From Sapria himalayana (lineage: Eukaryota; Streptophyta; Magnoliopsida; Malpighiales; Rafflesiaceae): a stretch of DNA of 64,000 nt. Location: assembly GCA_029783825.1 (NCBI GenBank), contig JAREIK010002964.1, forward strand, positions 1,115,291-1,179,290, read 5' to 3'. The notes below the pieces were generated by a model. That model ran no database searches. It worked only from the letters and a program-made list of their open reading frames with translations, and was not told the origin of the DNA. A program made the translations under genes and the position numbers. This document shows, piece after piece, positions 22,791-36,869 of the stretch. The first letter of the stretch is position 1. Every line of letters begins with the position of its first letter.

Positions 22791-24197
22791 TTTATGTAAT
22801 TTTGTATATTAAGGGTATGTCATGGTCTATAGATGAGCGATCCTTGAAAGAGACATTCTCCTCATATAATTATAAAATAGGGTATTATAAATAAATAATT
22901 TCTAATATATATAAATACGAAAAAAATTATATTAATAAAGACTAAATACTATTTTTATGATTATAAAATTTTTAAAAAAGTATACAATTTTTTTTTAAAT
23001 TTTTAATTATGAAATTAAATATTTAAATTAAAAACATTAAATAATTAATTATATAATTATAATAAATTTTTAAGATATTTTAAAAATAAATAAACATACA
23101 TTAAAATTTCTACTAATAAAAAGATAAAATAATTCATTGTATTAATAAAAAACAAATATTTACTAAAAATATTTGAATTAATGAATAAACTAGTAAATAT
23201 CAATATTATTTTAAGTTAAAAAATATTTTTTTGATTATAAGAATCTTTTAAAAATATAATTACTAAAAAATTTGAAAATTTTGATTTATAAAAAAATTTT
23301 CAAAATTTTCATAAAATTTAAGAGAAAATAAATTGATATTTAAAGATAAATATATAGATATTTGCCCCTACTGAAAATTATAAGAATTAAATAATTGAGT
23401 AAGATTTGTACTATTAGCTTTTAATATTCTGTCTTTATTATAATAATAAATATAATTTTTTTTAATAATCCTCTCACTTTAAGTAATTTTTAGAATTTTA
23501 TATATTCTAAATTATATCAAATAATATGAAATTTTATGCCTTAAAAATTATTTCATATTATCTTCAAAAAAATTAATATGAATATAAAAAAATCTATAAA
23601 CATAAAATATATATATATTATATATTTTTTTTTACATAAAGAGTGTTTTATAACTCTTAGGAGAGTGACTTGAAGACCAATCATCTTTTTATATGTACAT
23701 TGCTATATAAAGATTGCAAATTTTTAGCCATTTGATTTTTTTTTCTAGTTATAAGGCTAAACATCTATTCTTTAAAGTTGTTTATATATTTATTGTTTAA
23801 TTAATTTGATAATTAAAAATTGTAAGATGTTTTTTTTTCATGTGTACCTTGCTACACGCACATGAACTTATTGAAAATATTTTGATAATAAAAAAAATAT
23901 GAGACTTTATGTATTTTATATATTTATTGTTTATTTAATTTTTTGATAATGAAAAATTAAAATATTTTGGGAATTTTAAAACTTCAAAACACAATTGTTC
24001 TGCGTTCACTTGTTGTTGAGGTTCCAGAGACAACTTTAACAAGTGCCAAACTCCTTCGCAGTCGACCTCTCTCTCTCTCACTCGACACGGATACATCATA
24101 ACCTAATAGTAGAGTAAGCGAGAAATCTTTCAGCCGTGAGTTTCTTATTGATTTGAGGTATACTTTCTACCCTAATTCTTCATCGATTATCATAATG
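22790..24197. repeat. Inverted-repeat arm of B (partner of 19.0-20.6 kb)
   Basis: It runs antiparallel to 19195-20600, ending TTGATTTGAGGTATACTTTC then CATCGATTATCATAATG, where element D interrupts it. The homology resumes at about 39055 with ATTAATCACCATAGTATGC. Confidence 0.85.
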
Positions 24198-24565
24198 CAC
24201 TACAACAAAACATCAAATTAATGACGCTTTATATCTTGACGCTTTCAGAAAACGTCATTATGCGATTTGTAATTAGACATTTAATGACACTTTTCTAAAA
24301 GCGAATTTATTTGTAAAATTTATTAAGTTTTTATGACACTTACTAGAAGTGTCATTGTTACAACAACAAAACTTAAAATTAATGATGCTATATATCTTGA
24401 CACTTTTAAAAAATGTCATTATTATATTTGTAAGTATACATTTAATGACACTTACTAGAAGTGTCATTGTTAAGACTAATAGGTTAGGAAAATTGCTTAA
24501 CTCCTTAAAACTTTCCAATGAGAAAGATGCTGAAAATTATAAACATTGTCACTTTTATTAGTGTC
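24198..24565. repeat. Left TIR and subterminal repeats of D
   Basis: Alternating words such as AATGACGCTTTATATCTTGACG, AAACGTCATTATG and ACTTACTAGAAGTGTCATTG occur in both directions. They mirror the right end at 38610-38834. Confidence 0.85.
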
Positions 24566-26215
24566 ATGGATGTAAAAAAATTAATTTTGAATTTATAGAT
24601 TTGTAACAAATTTCTTATTTAATTTTTTTTATAAGTAATAATATTTTTAATTTTACTCTAGATTAATAAAAAAAATTATCAAATTTTTGTTCAAAATTAT
24701 TTATTAAAAATAAATAGAAACTTATGATAAAATTAAAAAATATCTAAATATTTATACATTCAAAATTGCAATTTTTATTTATAAAATAAGTAATAATATA
24801 TAATTTTAAAAATGTAATTTGTTAATATTTATTTTATCCCTAAGAGAAATAAAAATAAAATGTAAAAATAAGGTGATTTAATATAATTATGTGAAAAATT
24901 TAATATTATTTTTAACTTAATTATATTGATTAATCTATCGCTAGAAAGAGTTGCGCTTCTTCTTCATCACATTCGGCCATTTCCAACATCTCGGGTTCAA
25001 GCTCGCGTCTTCGAAATCATTGGCTATATTTGCAGCATCCTGTAAGTTTCTCCATTAAGTTTATAATTGTATCAACTCTTCGCTTTCGTTAACCTAATTA
25101 ATTAATGTGAACGTGTTCCGAGTGATTTAGTATAAACCGCAGTATTATAAACGCAGTATTATATGCTCTATTTGTCGGGAGCAATCGGCGAGAATAGCAG
25201 AAGAGTTAGGCTGAACTGAGTGATCCTTGTTTAAAATTCCATTAGTTTGTCACCGTGATTCTTTTGTTCAAACCCGAAGCCAACTTCTCCTTATAAATGC
25301 AGATGCTTTGCCAATCTATCACCTTCACCATTCTTATGTTAAGTCCTACTAACAAGTGCAATAAACGTGTGTGTATGTGTATGTATATTAGAATTAGATC
25401 GAATCATAAGTTGATGCAACCCACATATTTATTAATGCACATCAACTCTTGAGTCACATGTTATCTTGCATCTATTGGATGAATTTTTTGATTCTCACCC
25501 AGGTACTTTTTTATCTGATCCATATTTTTTTTATTTTCAACATGTTTCATTTTAAATGTCTACATTGAAGAGGGGAAAGAATAGTTTGATTTATTTTGAT
25601 GAATTGAAGAGCAATAAAATATTAATTATTTAGTTTTGTTGCAATTTTTTTTCTAAATTTTAGGAGTTATGATTTTTTTTATTAAATATGTTAATATTAA
25701 TTTTTATATAGCAACTGTTCAACAAAAATATAAGTAGATAAGGTTCATTCATTGAGAACACCAATGTCACAATGATAACTTAAAAAAAAAATAATATCCT
25801 GTCTTAGCATAGGTGACATAAAATGATATCCATGTAATAATTCATTCATAAATTTATTTTTGTTTTTAAAATAAATTAAATGTAGTGCACCTTTGAGATC
25901 AATCATAAATAAATTTATTTATTTTTTTCATTTGTACTTATTTAAAATTATGTTTTTTTATTAATGTTTTACCATACTTTATCATTCTATTAAAATTATG
26001 ATTATCTTTTGTAAATCTATAAATATGTGTTTACCTGTCTCTAACATTTATATATTTTATTATGATTTTTTTTTCTTACAATGAAACACATATTAATCCA
26101 AATAGAAATAAGATTTTGATGTTTGAATCATATGCATTGGTAGGGTGTTATGCGGGCTGCTGCAACTTTTCGTTGTTATTCACTTGTATCTAACACCGTG
26201 ACTATTGATTTCGTA
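24566..26215. other. 5' non-coding part of D, possible leader exon
   Basis: It is mostly AT-rich. 24940-25050 is less AT-rich and pyrimidine-rich (TTGCGCTTCTTCTTCATCAC) and ends CATCCT|GTAAGTTT, a good splice donor, so it may be an untranslated leader exon of the D transposase transcript. Nothing else is recognisable. Confidence 0.4.
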
Positions 26216-26219
26216 TTTT

Positions 26220-26700
26220 TTGAATCGTGTGCAACTATTTGGTGGTGGCAGATCAACTTTGGTAGGGATAATAATTTCCATCTTGTAAGTGAGCGCAAAA
26301 GGAGAGATACCAGTTGACTTTTAGGTAGTGATACAGTAAACCCAGAGCACCTCAGGAAACTCTTCCACCCATTTACATTTAGCAGAGTCTAGTTGTTTTT
26401 TCAAGGTAATCAACATGGTTTTGTCGGAGGCCTCAACTTGGCCATTGCTTTGCAGATACCAAGGGGTAAAGTATAAGTTTTTATTTTCAATTCATGGCAG
26501 AAGTACTGGTAGACTTGGCTTTCAAATTGTCTCCCGTTATTAGATATAATTGATCTTGGGATGTCGGAGTAGCAGAAGTCCCAGATAAATCGAGTAACCT
26601 TTCTATCTTTGATTGATGAAAAAGTGTCAGCTCTATCCATTTACTAAAATAAACAGTGGCGACCAATAATAGTTTATATTTTGGATCATTCATCTCTTTT
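26220..26700 (-). pseudogene. Ty3/gypsy integrase fragment inside D
   Basis: Minus-strand frames read YFSKWIELT, then DIPRSIISNNGRQFESQVYQ, then NGQVEASDK and later KWVEEFPEVLWVY. This is the retroviral-type integrase core of Ty3/gypsy elements, in order. The second catalytic Asp of the usual ISDNGxQF is Asn here, while the Glu of NGQVEA is kept. Frameshifts and a stop (after VYCITT) break it. It is a decayed scrap without LTRs nearby. Confidence 0.8.
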
Positions 26701-27329
26701 TGAAGCCTTTAAATACACCGCACCACTATTTAAACTCAATCACACCATCTTTGCAAACAAATATCACAACAAGCACTGCATTTGTTGGAAACATTTTCTT
26801 TCACCGGAGAATACCAATCCATGGTGTCGAGGCCATTTGTTAGTTTGGCACCAGCCATTTCTGGGATTCCGTCTAGAGGAAATTGGTGATTTGAAAATTC
26901 TTATTTTTATTTCTGATTCAATGCAAACTTCTTCTCCAATTTATTTTACTTATGATAATTCGAGTGCTCTCTTGTACCCTAACATTAAAAATTCTGCCTT
27001 GTGAAAATTTTGCCCTATGACAGAAAGATATATTAAACTTTTGATAATTCTGCCTTATGTCATATTATTATATTGTAAAAAACAAACAAACATTAAAAAT
27101 TATAGAACATAAATTGAACTTTGGCCTAAACATACTATTGAGCTTAGCTTGGATATTCTAGAATCTTATAGAATCTTCTAGATTCAATATTATTGTGGCA
27201 CTGGACATTGTGTAACTCCCTTATGTCATAATCTTTCTGAATCTTTCCTTCAATGACATATTATATCAATGAAATCGAAATTAAATGTTGCAGTAGCCTT
27301 GTTTGATATGTTCTTTTTGTAGATATTGA

Positions 27330-27480
27330 AGGTTATTGATTACATCAAGCTCAATCTCATGGCTTAGTTCATCAGCTACCATGTTAGCCTTTTCTAACTT
27401 ATAATTCAACATAGTAAACTTTTACTAGAAACTCCAATAATTGAGCTTTTTAAAGTGATTTTCTAATATGTTTGAAAATA
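27330..27480 (-). pseudogene. Ty3/gypsy RNase H end fragment inside D
   Basis: The minus strand reads LNYKLEKANMVADELSHE, matching the end of gypsy RNase H (YxPGKANxVADALSRK). It lies upstream (in minus-strand order) of the integrase scrap at 26220-26700, as expected if both come from one pol gene. The stretch between them (26700-27330) is not recognisable. Confidence 0.6.
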
Positions 27481-28300
27481 AATTAATTATATATTATTCA
27501 TGCTCACCAAGAAACAAGAACCTATATGGTTATGTCCCCATGCAAGTAAGTTGTGAATTATAATGATTATTTTTTTTTCTTGAATTATTATTTGACATTT
27601 TATTTACTAACTTTTTTGAGATAGCTTGTATGTATTCACTATTTTGTTATGCATATCTGAGTATTTTTTTATAGAGATTTTAATAAATATATATTTTGAG
27701 CAAATTTGTTGAATATTAATGAAATTCGAGTTATCTTTAGTGATATTTGTAGACTTGATGGAGTGAAGACATTTCCCATTATATAAGAGAATTACCTAAT
27801 TTCTTTCTTTTATGCTTGGATTTTTGAGAGCAATGTAAACTTTCATTTGCTCTCCAATTATTACTTTTTAGCTTCTTTCAACTCTAGACTTCATTTGGAG
27901 TGGGATGCATTAAGATTGTGGTTGGACTTATATTTAACAAATAAATAGAAGTGTCGATACTTTGGCTTATAAGTATATTGGAAGACTCTTTTGAGGCATC
28001 ATGGGCCTAGTGCAGCTTTATTATCACATGATTCTTCTTCTTTACAACATCATCATTATAGTGAGAAATTTATGGAGTTGTGAATTATCTATGAATTCAT
28101 TTTTATTCACAATAGAAGAGAAAATGCTTAGAGAGTGACTCTTTTCATTTGTCACTTTTAACTTTTAAGTACTTTTATTATATTTAGGAGTATCTTTCAA
28201 TTAAGTTTTGAAACTTCTTAGATATTAAGTATACTTTAGATTTTTATATAATAAAGTAAAATTCACATTATTCTTAAATAACCAAGTACAAACAATATGA
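27481..28300. other. Non-coding part of D, nothing recognised
   Basis: AT-rich DNA without a clear repeat or coding frame. Confidence 0.5.
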
Positions 28301-28309
28301 AATAGTTAT

Positions 28310-28600
28310 TGTTCGTATAGAATAATACGAACATTTGTCCACAAATATATAAGTGAACCAAGTCAAGAATATAATGGTACATCTTATCAACCCCTTTTGG
28401 GAATGATTGCATGGACTATTTACCCTTAGCATATTCTTCACAATCAATATTTTATACTTCAATATTAAGGGACCGTCCTTTCACCAAATTGCTTTGACTA
28501 TGAAGCTTAAAGCATTTATAATTCATGTTTCCAGACCTTGTGTGCCATAAGTTAGACTATTTTACTTCATGCATGTTCAATGTAGAATCGATTCTTGAGT
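28310..28600 (-). pseudogene. Ty1/copia pre-integrase fragment inside D
   Basis: The minus strand from about 28550 reads LWHTRSGNMNYKCFKLHSQS, then CEEYAKGK, a stop, FPKGVDKMYHYILDLVHLYI and CGQM. This matches the copia pre-integrase zinc region (LWHxRLGH...CExCxxGKxxxxxFP) and the start of the integrase (LELVHxDxCGPM). The first His of the usual GH is Asn. It is a different retroelement class from the gypsy scraps 1 kb to the left, so D collected at least two retroelement pieces. Confidence 0.75.
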
Positions 28601-30140
28601 TGAGGTTGATAGAGATGTTATAATTTTATGACATCTTCACCTTCCAAAGTATACTTCTTGATTCCTTATCACATATAGTATAGTTATTCTCTTAATGTAT
28701 CAATTTATAATCCTTCGATATTTATTGGCTTATTAATAGTATTGTTAGACTATTTATAGATGCTTAATTTTTTTATAGTTAAAATATTGAGGTTTTGAAT
28801 TATACAATAAAACTTTCTCAACATACCTATTCTTCTTACACATATTACAGCTACAAGAAGAGTAAACATCATCTACTAATAAAAATTTTGAACATCTTTA
28901 GAATAAATGTGAAGCTCTGATCAAAAAGTAGCATCAAATAAGTTTTGGAAATGTCTCATTAGTCTTTGCTCAAATAATTTGAGTGAGTTTTTTGATGCTC
29001 AAATAATTAGCATCAAATGCCCTTGGATTCATGTTTAGATTTAATTCAGAGTAAAACTAGGGGTGAAAGTGTAAATTTTTTGTTTCATTCTCTTCATTTT
29101 TATTGATTTCTTTTGTACTTGGATGTAGAGGTTGCATAATCATATCATATTAGAAAGTTACTTTCATGGATGCTTTTTTCTCTATTGCATTTCTGCCTTT
29201 TAGAGGATATGTTTCGTTTTCACTCCCCCCAATACTAGCTTGAATTTGATCTCTCTTGTTCTCGAAAGATAGAAATTATAGTCAATTACTCTTGTCATTA
29301 GTTTCTACACGTCTTTGATTTACAAACTGTGGAAAGTGGAGTTATACATGGCTTATGCATCATATTTTTGGCATCGTGTTTAGTATTGCTATATTGTGAA
29401 GTTTAATTATTTATGTTTCCATCATTCTATATAGATTTTGTGATGTTGGTGCTGGTTTTGTCGGTGATTTTGCCTTAGTTGAGTTATCTGCTCCCTATTT
29501 TTAAGCTACAATTCTGCCACAGAGTTATAATGATTTCTTTTCTATTTCCCATTTTCAGGCTCAGTCTCCAATTCATCTTGCAAGGTCCTATTTGCTAATT
29601 ACAAGATATAAAGAGTAGGCAATTCTTATTGTTGGCTTTGAGCAGGTTATTATCCATTTTTTTTATCTCGTGTCATTTTTATACATGTTATTCTATTTGT
29701 TCTCTCATCCTCTGTTTATCAAACAGTGGCAGTATGGAAAAAAATGAGGCTATATTTCATAAAAATGTGTGCTCTATAATCATGCTATTTCAAAATCAAT
29801 TAGCCTAAGGACCTAGAGACATTAAATGTCATATCTATAAAATGATTTTTATCATATTTTACTTTAATTTAAAGTATAATTAAATGATATTTTTTTGTTT
29901 AAATATTTTTTTCTATGAATCTAACTTACTTTGAGAAATAAATTCTCAATTTTAAATTTTATTTTAATAATTTTTCATGTGTTAACAGATTCAACAATAT
30001 TACAAAAAATAATGCTCATCTCTTCTATCTTATATCTGACATGCATTTAAATTTTTTTTTAAATTGATTTTTTAATTTTCTTTTAACAAATAAAATAGAG
30101 GTTGCTCAACGAATAATATTGGAATGTTAATGAGTTCTTC
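28601..30140. other. Non-coding part of D upstream of TNP2
   Basis: No coding frame is recognised. 29560-29640 (after TTTTCAG, beginning GCTCAGTCTCC) looks like a possible untranslated exon bounded by an acceptor, but this is weak. Confidence 0.4.
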
Positions 30141-30184
30141 CATTTGAAGTGGGATATCTATTGGAATTAATTTTTTCTTTAAAA

Positions 30185-33100
30185 ATAGATCATTCATGGA
30201 TCTCAAAGGATAGAAGATCGAAGGAATATGAAGATGGAGTTGAATTCTTTGTTGCATATCTAATACAAAATTCTGTAAATAAAACCTCCATTAAATATCC
30301 ATGCTTACAATGTGGTAATATGATTTTCAATACTCCTCAAATGATTCGAAATCATTTGTTTTTCTTTGGAATTGATCAGAGTTACCATACATGGTATTGG
30401 CATGAAGAGGCAGCTCCAACAAGCCCACCTTCCATAAGAGCAGAACATTATGATAGACTTCAATTTGATGATTAACGTAGTACAATAGAAATGGTTCAAG
30501 CTCCACATGAGGATTGTCAATATGATCCTCAATTGTTTGCAAGATTACTACAAGATGCAGAAAAACTATTATATCTTGGTTGCATAAACTTTACAAGAAT
30601 GTCAGCCTTGATCAAATTATACAACTTGAAAGCACGTTTTAGGTGGTCTGATAATAGCTTTTCAGAGCTTTTACAAATTCTTAGAGAAATGTTGCCTTTA
30701 AACAATGAATTGCCTTTGTCGATGTATGAAGCGAAAAAGACATTAAATTCTTTGGGAATAGAATATGAGAAAATCCATGCTTGCCCAAATAATTGTGTTC
30801 TTTATCGGAAGGAGTTGAAAGATGCATCATTATGTCCTACCTATGGAACTTCGAGGTGGAAGACAGATAACACTGGAACTAAGAGGAGAAAAGGAGTTCC
30901 TGCGAAAGTATTGTGGTATTTTCCTCCAATTCCAAGATTTAGAAGAATGTTTCAATCATCAAAAATTACAAAAGAGCTCATATGACATTTCGAAGAAAGA
31001 ATTTTTGATGAGAAAATGCGTCATCCATTAGATTCACCATCATGGAAGCAAGTTGATCGCAGATGGCCTGAGTTTTCAAAAGAACCTAGAAACTTGAGAC
31101 TTACAATTTCTGTAGATGGCATAAATTGACAGGACCCTTCCCAGACCTTATCTAATAGCAAATATAGTTGTTGGCCAATTCTCATGATAATTTACAACCT
31201 TCCTCCATGGTTGTGCATGAAAAGAAAATTTATGATGTTATCTTTATTAATTTCAGGTCCACGCCAACCTGGCAATGACATTGATATCTATTTAGCACCG
31301 CTAATAGAAGATCTTAAAACATTGTGGGAGATCGGAGTTTAAGTTTACGATGCACATAACAAGAAATCTTTACTTTAAGAGCCGTTCTTTTATGGATAAT
31401 AAATGATTTTCTTGCATATGGAAACATGTCAGGATGCAAAGTTAAAGGATATTATGGTTGTCCAATATGTGGAGAAGAAAAATATTTTTGTATGTCAAAG
31501 CATGGAAAAAAGAACTCCTATACTGGACATAGACGATTTCTTCCAATAAATCATCTTTATAGGAAACAAAAGAAAGCATTTGATGGAAAACAAGAGTTCG
31601 GGTCACCTCCAAAAATATTGACTGGCGAGGAAATATTAAAAAAAATCAATGGAATTTACAATTCTTGGGAGAAAAAAAGGGTTATTCTGGGAAAATCTGA
31701 AATCAACAAAACTACTTTTTGGAAAAAGAAGTCAATTTTCTTTGATCTTGATTATTGGAAATATCTTCATGTTCGTCATAATTTGGATGTAATGCATATT
31801 GAGAAAAATGTTTGTGAAAGCATTATTGGTACCTTACTCAACAGTGCAGGTAAGACAAAGAATGAGCTTAATACTCGCTTTGATTTTGTAGATATGGGCT
31901 TAAAAAGCAAATTGGCACCAGTATTTGATTCGAAGAGGACATATCTCCCTCCTACATGTTATACACTTTCTACAAAGGAAAAGAAGGTGTTTTACCAAAT
32001 ACTTTCATGATTGAAGGTTCCATATGGATATAGTTCGAACCTTCGAAACCTCATGTCAATTGAAAACTTGAAACTTAATGGATTAAAATTCCATGACTAT
32101 CATGTATTAATGCAATAATTTTTGCCGGTTTTGTTACGTTCTATCTTGCCCAAGCATGTGAGGAATGCGATTTGTAGATTGAGTTTATTTTTCAATGCTC
32201 TCTATACTAAAGTCATTGATGTTCCTTCATTAGATGAGTTACAAAATGAGATAGTGGTGACATTATGTTTGTTTGAAAAGTACTTCCCACCTCCTTTCTT
32301 TGATATCATAGTGCATCTTACTGTGCATCTTGTAAGAGAAGTGAGACTTTGTGGACTAGTTTACTTTAGATGGATGTACCCATTTGAAAGGTTTATGAAA
32401 GTGTTAAAAGGCTATGTACAAAATCATACTAGACCTGAAGGTTGTATTGCTGAATGTTATATTGCAGAAGAAGGAATCAAGTTTTGTACTGAGTACTTAT
32501 CAAATGTGTAAGCAATTGAAATTCCTAGTAGTTCAAACATTGACCACACAGTAGGGGCACCAATATTTGGAGGTCTTACTATGAAGGCCGAATCCAATTT
32601 ATGGTTACAAGCGCATCATTATGTGTTGGAAAATACATCAATTATCCAACCTTTTATTGAGTAAGCACCACTTACTTTTTGTTTCTTTATTTTTTGTACA
32701 TATTATATATCATTCTAATTATTTAATTTTTATACATGACCTCATAGAGAGCATATGCAATGGCTGAAAGCGATACATCCACGTCAATCAAAAAGGAAAA
32801 AGTGGTTACAGGATGAGCATGCTCGTACTTTTACCTTTTGGTTACGAAAAAAGGTACAAAAATGGTTTATTAAATTTTCTTTTTCGTTTTCATCATTGGT
32901 CACCATATAAATTATATCTTTATCTTATTTCTATAGGTTGAAGGTGCATTGGGAAATAATGAACCTGTATCTGAAACCCTTAAATGGATAGTTAATGGTC
33001 CAAGTCTTTATGTGATGAAGTATAATGGTTATGTCATAAATGGGTGTCAATATAATACCAAAAAGCGTGATGATTTACTAGCTACCCAAAATAGCGGAGT

Positions 33101-33583
33101 TAGTATTGTATCAACTACAATGCAAATTGCTAGTGCTAAGGATAAAAATCCTATTTTCGGGGAACTTTGTTTCTATAGGGTTATTAAAGAGATTTGGGAC
33201 CTGGATTATACTATGTTCAGAATTACTGTCTTCAAGTGTGATTGGGTTGATAATAAGAATGGAATCAGGGTCGATGATCTTGGGTTTTAGTTGACTTTAG
33301 CAGATTGGCTCATAAGTTAGATCCGTTCATATTAGCCTCCCAGGCTAAGAAAGTCTTCTATGTACATGATGAGCTTAATTCAAGATGGTCAATTGTTTTG
33401 TCAACTCCTCAAGACGATTTCACAAAAAGAGCAAATGATGATGATCCCATGGAAATTTCTATTGAACACAATCCAGTTATATCTTCTTTGCCACAAGTTG
33501 AATTATTTGATGCATTGGATGAATCTTATAAAATTTGTAATCGGGATGATTGCGAGGGAATTTGGGTCGAGAACAAATCATAA
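30185..33583 (+). pseudogene. CACTA TNP2-type transposase of D (disabled)
   Basis: Domains run in family order. The transposase-associated domain (about 30185-30420) reads DHSWISKDRRSKEYEDGVEF, CLQCGN and YHTWYWHEE. TNP2 (about 30600-32010) has WPEFSKEPRNLRL, YNLPPWLCMKRKFMMLSLL, SGPRQPGNDIDIYLAPLI, NMSGCKVKGYYGCPICGEE and HNLDVMHIEKNVCESIIGT. A DUF4218 region (32120-32500) has LPKHVRNAICRLSLFFNALY and YFRWMYPFERFMK. A DUF4216 region (about 33170-33410) has DWVDNKNGIRVDDLGF and LASQAKKVFYVHDELNSRW. The expected start ATGGATCAT is ATAGATCAT (30185). In-frame stops lie at 30473, 30983, 31127, 31340, 32008, 32116 and 32509, with frameshifts near 31365 and 33287. Introns at about 32661-32745 and 32855-32938 have GT/AG ends. 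The transposase would have cut the CACTA ends. Confidence 0.92.
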
Positions 33584-33868
33584 ATGATTCTAATTTTTAT
33601 CTTTGTTTTGGCTTTGTGAATTGATACGCTTCTAAAGTTTTTTGTTTTTTAAATGTATGCGAACTAGTTAAGTTATTCGTCTTTGTTATTAGATGAATGT
33701 TATTCTTTCAATTTTAGTTAATGGCTGGTTGAGAATATTATAAAAAGTGACATTATTATGTTTTGTGCAAAACAACTGATTAGGTAATGCTTTTAATTAG
33801 TTAAATTTTTTCCTTTTAAATATTTTTTTATTTCTTTTTATTTCTTTTTAAACATTATTATTATTTTT

Positions 33869-36833
33869 TTGATAGGTATGGAAATGGAACAACTAGATAA
33901 AGCTACTACAAGAAATAGATGTAGAGGGATAACAAGAAAGCTAATGATTATCAAGAATAGGAGGAAAGGAATTAAACTTTTAGTTCAGTATAATGTTGAT
34001 GGTGTTAATGTCGGACAAGCTGTGGTGCATCTCACAAGTTATTTAGGGGTATTGGCATGTACCATGGTCCGAATTAGATATAGCACTTGGCACCATGTAC
34101 CCAAGCAATTGAAGAATAAATTGTGAGACTCCATTGAGGTAAACTTATATTTATTTTTTATATTTTTAACGTTTTCTAATTTTATTTGCAAATTTTTTTA
34201 TCAACTTATAACTATGTTCATTACTTCTAGGCTGCATTTACATTGGATTGTAAAAGTAGAAGGAATTGTATGAAAACAATTGGCAGGTGCTTTAGATCTT
34301 TCAAGAACATTTTGACAGCAAAGTATATCATTTCATTCAAAGACCAACTCGAGCTTCTTAAAAAACCACCATCTGAATACAATTTTATTGAAAATGAAGA
34401 TTAAACAATTTTTGTCAAAGAAAGAGTGACTCAAAGATTTCAGGTATATTTCTAATTATTTTCATGGAATTTTTTCAATTTTTCTTTACTTAATATAAAT
34501 TAAAAATTGTAGGAGTTTAGAGAAGTTTAAAAGGAAAGAAGAAAAAAGCATATTTATAATCATCATCTTAGTAGGAAGGGATATGCTGGTCTTGAAATGG
34601 AGATGGTAAGTTAAATATGTTGTTACTTTACCTTTTATTTTATGTTGAATTTGCCTAGAGACTCATTATATTACATTGCAATATTGTAAAAGTCGGTAGA
34701 AACCAGCTTTACTACAGACATTGATAGAAGTGTATTATGGAAGAAAGCGATGGTTAAAAAAGATGGCACATATGATGAAGTGGTCATTCCAGTTGTGGAG
34801 AAGATTGTAAGTATAAGTTATGAAAAAAATATTTCATTTACGGTATAAACTTATTTATTGTAACCAATATGACATTTAATTTTATAATATTATTGTGTAT
34901 CAGGATATGAAGTTGCAACAGTCCCAAGAAAGTAGTTTGAGTTTCAATGGAAATGACATACTTACAGAAGCATTGGGAACTCTAAAATATAGTATTCGAG
35001 TACGAGCTAAAGAAAAGCATTATACTCCACTAAATTATTTTCATACTATGGCTGATAGTGCTTTGCAGGAATATGAAAGAATCGCAAGAGCGACAATCAA
35101 AGTTTGATGCAAAGATTTTATTGCAACCCTCTCAGATGGTACCCACCGCATCTCAATTTGATATTGGTAGCTCTAACATGCTTCAAAAACATATTATCCT
35201 TCCGGAAAGTGTTGAGCAACCAAAACATCGAGTAGAAGACCACACTCCACCAATGCTAGCAGCAAAAATGGTTAGTTGTATTTAATATTATGTTCTTTAA
35301 TATAAATGTGGTATCACAAACTCATAATTTTCATATCAACTTACCTAGTTGATATGAAAATATAGAAGTAATGTTACAATATAAGTTAGCATGATAAATT
35401 ATATTAATAAGCTCATTAAGTTATGATAACTCAATTTTGTCTAACTAATACTTTTCTACGTGAAAATTTTCAACTTTAGATGATTGCATATAACTAAACA
35501 ACAAAGTTTCATTTTACAGGAAAGGAATTGTCAATTGGCCTTAGGGACAAAAGAAAATGTTGTTGCAGCTGGAACTATGGTACTTGGATGTGGTGATAAC
35601 TACCTTGTTTCCGTGGATATTTCTTATGATCCAAATGCATTACTTCATGTACCTATTCCAAGCCAAATTATCACTATTGGAGATGCTATTGGGCATCAAA
35701 TTTTATGGCCTGCCCAATTTGTCATTCCTTCTACTCTTCGCATCCAGGTATGTGGTTTTTTTTTAAAATAAAATATTTCTTAATAATAATAATAATACTA
35801 GTTTATCTAAGACAATTCTTATTGATGCAAAGATATTTTATGTTTGATAGGATTCAAAGAAATTTAAGATACAGAGTAATAGAGAGAGAACACTAAGTTT
35901 AAATGATGAGAATCCCATAGATATCAAGAACTTTGCTACACTAGTTGGGCACTTGTTAAAGGACGAGATCGTACCTACAGTAGAAATAATTGAATAGGTT
36001 TTTGGACAGTCATTTAAAACCTTTATCATGAAAGAAGACATGGATATCATTATATCATCAACAAAGGTGTCATCTAATTGCCTTTTGTTCTATATATGGT
36101 AAGATAAAAATTTAATATATTTTTCATTTATTTTAACTATCTTATTTATGCTTTAATTTTTCATTATGCAAATTGTATTTAATATTAGTTAAATTAAAAT
36201 ATTATAACTTTTAAATATTGTGTGAAATTTAATCAGACATTTGCATAAAAAAATGGTTGATGCTAAAGAGGCAGAGTGATTTATTTTTGTAAATCCGACC
36301 TTGGTTTCCAAAGCTGGATTGAGAGAAGCAAGCAAAAAAAATAGCTCAAGAATTATAGCTAATCAGTTGATGAATGCAAATAATGCAGATTTGGTTTTTA
36401 TTCCATATAACCCATGGTAAGTTATTTAACATAAGTAAGATTATAAGTATGCATATATATCAAATTATAAATGATATGTTGTTACACTAATTTTAATTTT
36501 GTGGTTGTCATTGGGTATTGGTGGTATTTGAAATAAGGACTTTGATCACCTATTACCTTGATTCCTTGCATCATCAACCTGCAGACGATCTTAAAAACAT
36601 TGTTAATATGTACGTTTTCCCCTTCTTATTATAGAATAAAGCATTTGGTGGCAACATAAATTTATTTTCTTAATGTAGGGCTCAAAGAAATCTTCACTTT
36701 AAAAAACATATATCATCAAAAAGAGAGTCTAATTGGGTTGTACTAGGGGTACATAACTCATTAACTGAGTAGTATAATATTTAGTGTCTTCTGCTTAATT
36801 TTAAACTTTTTACAATATGACTTGCAAGTAACT

Positions 36834-36869
<36 letters not shown>

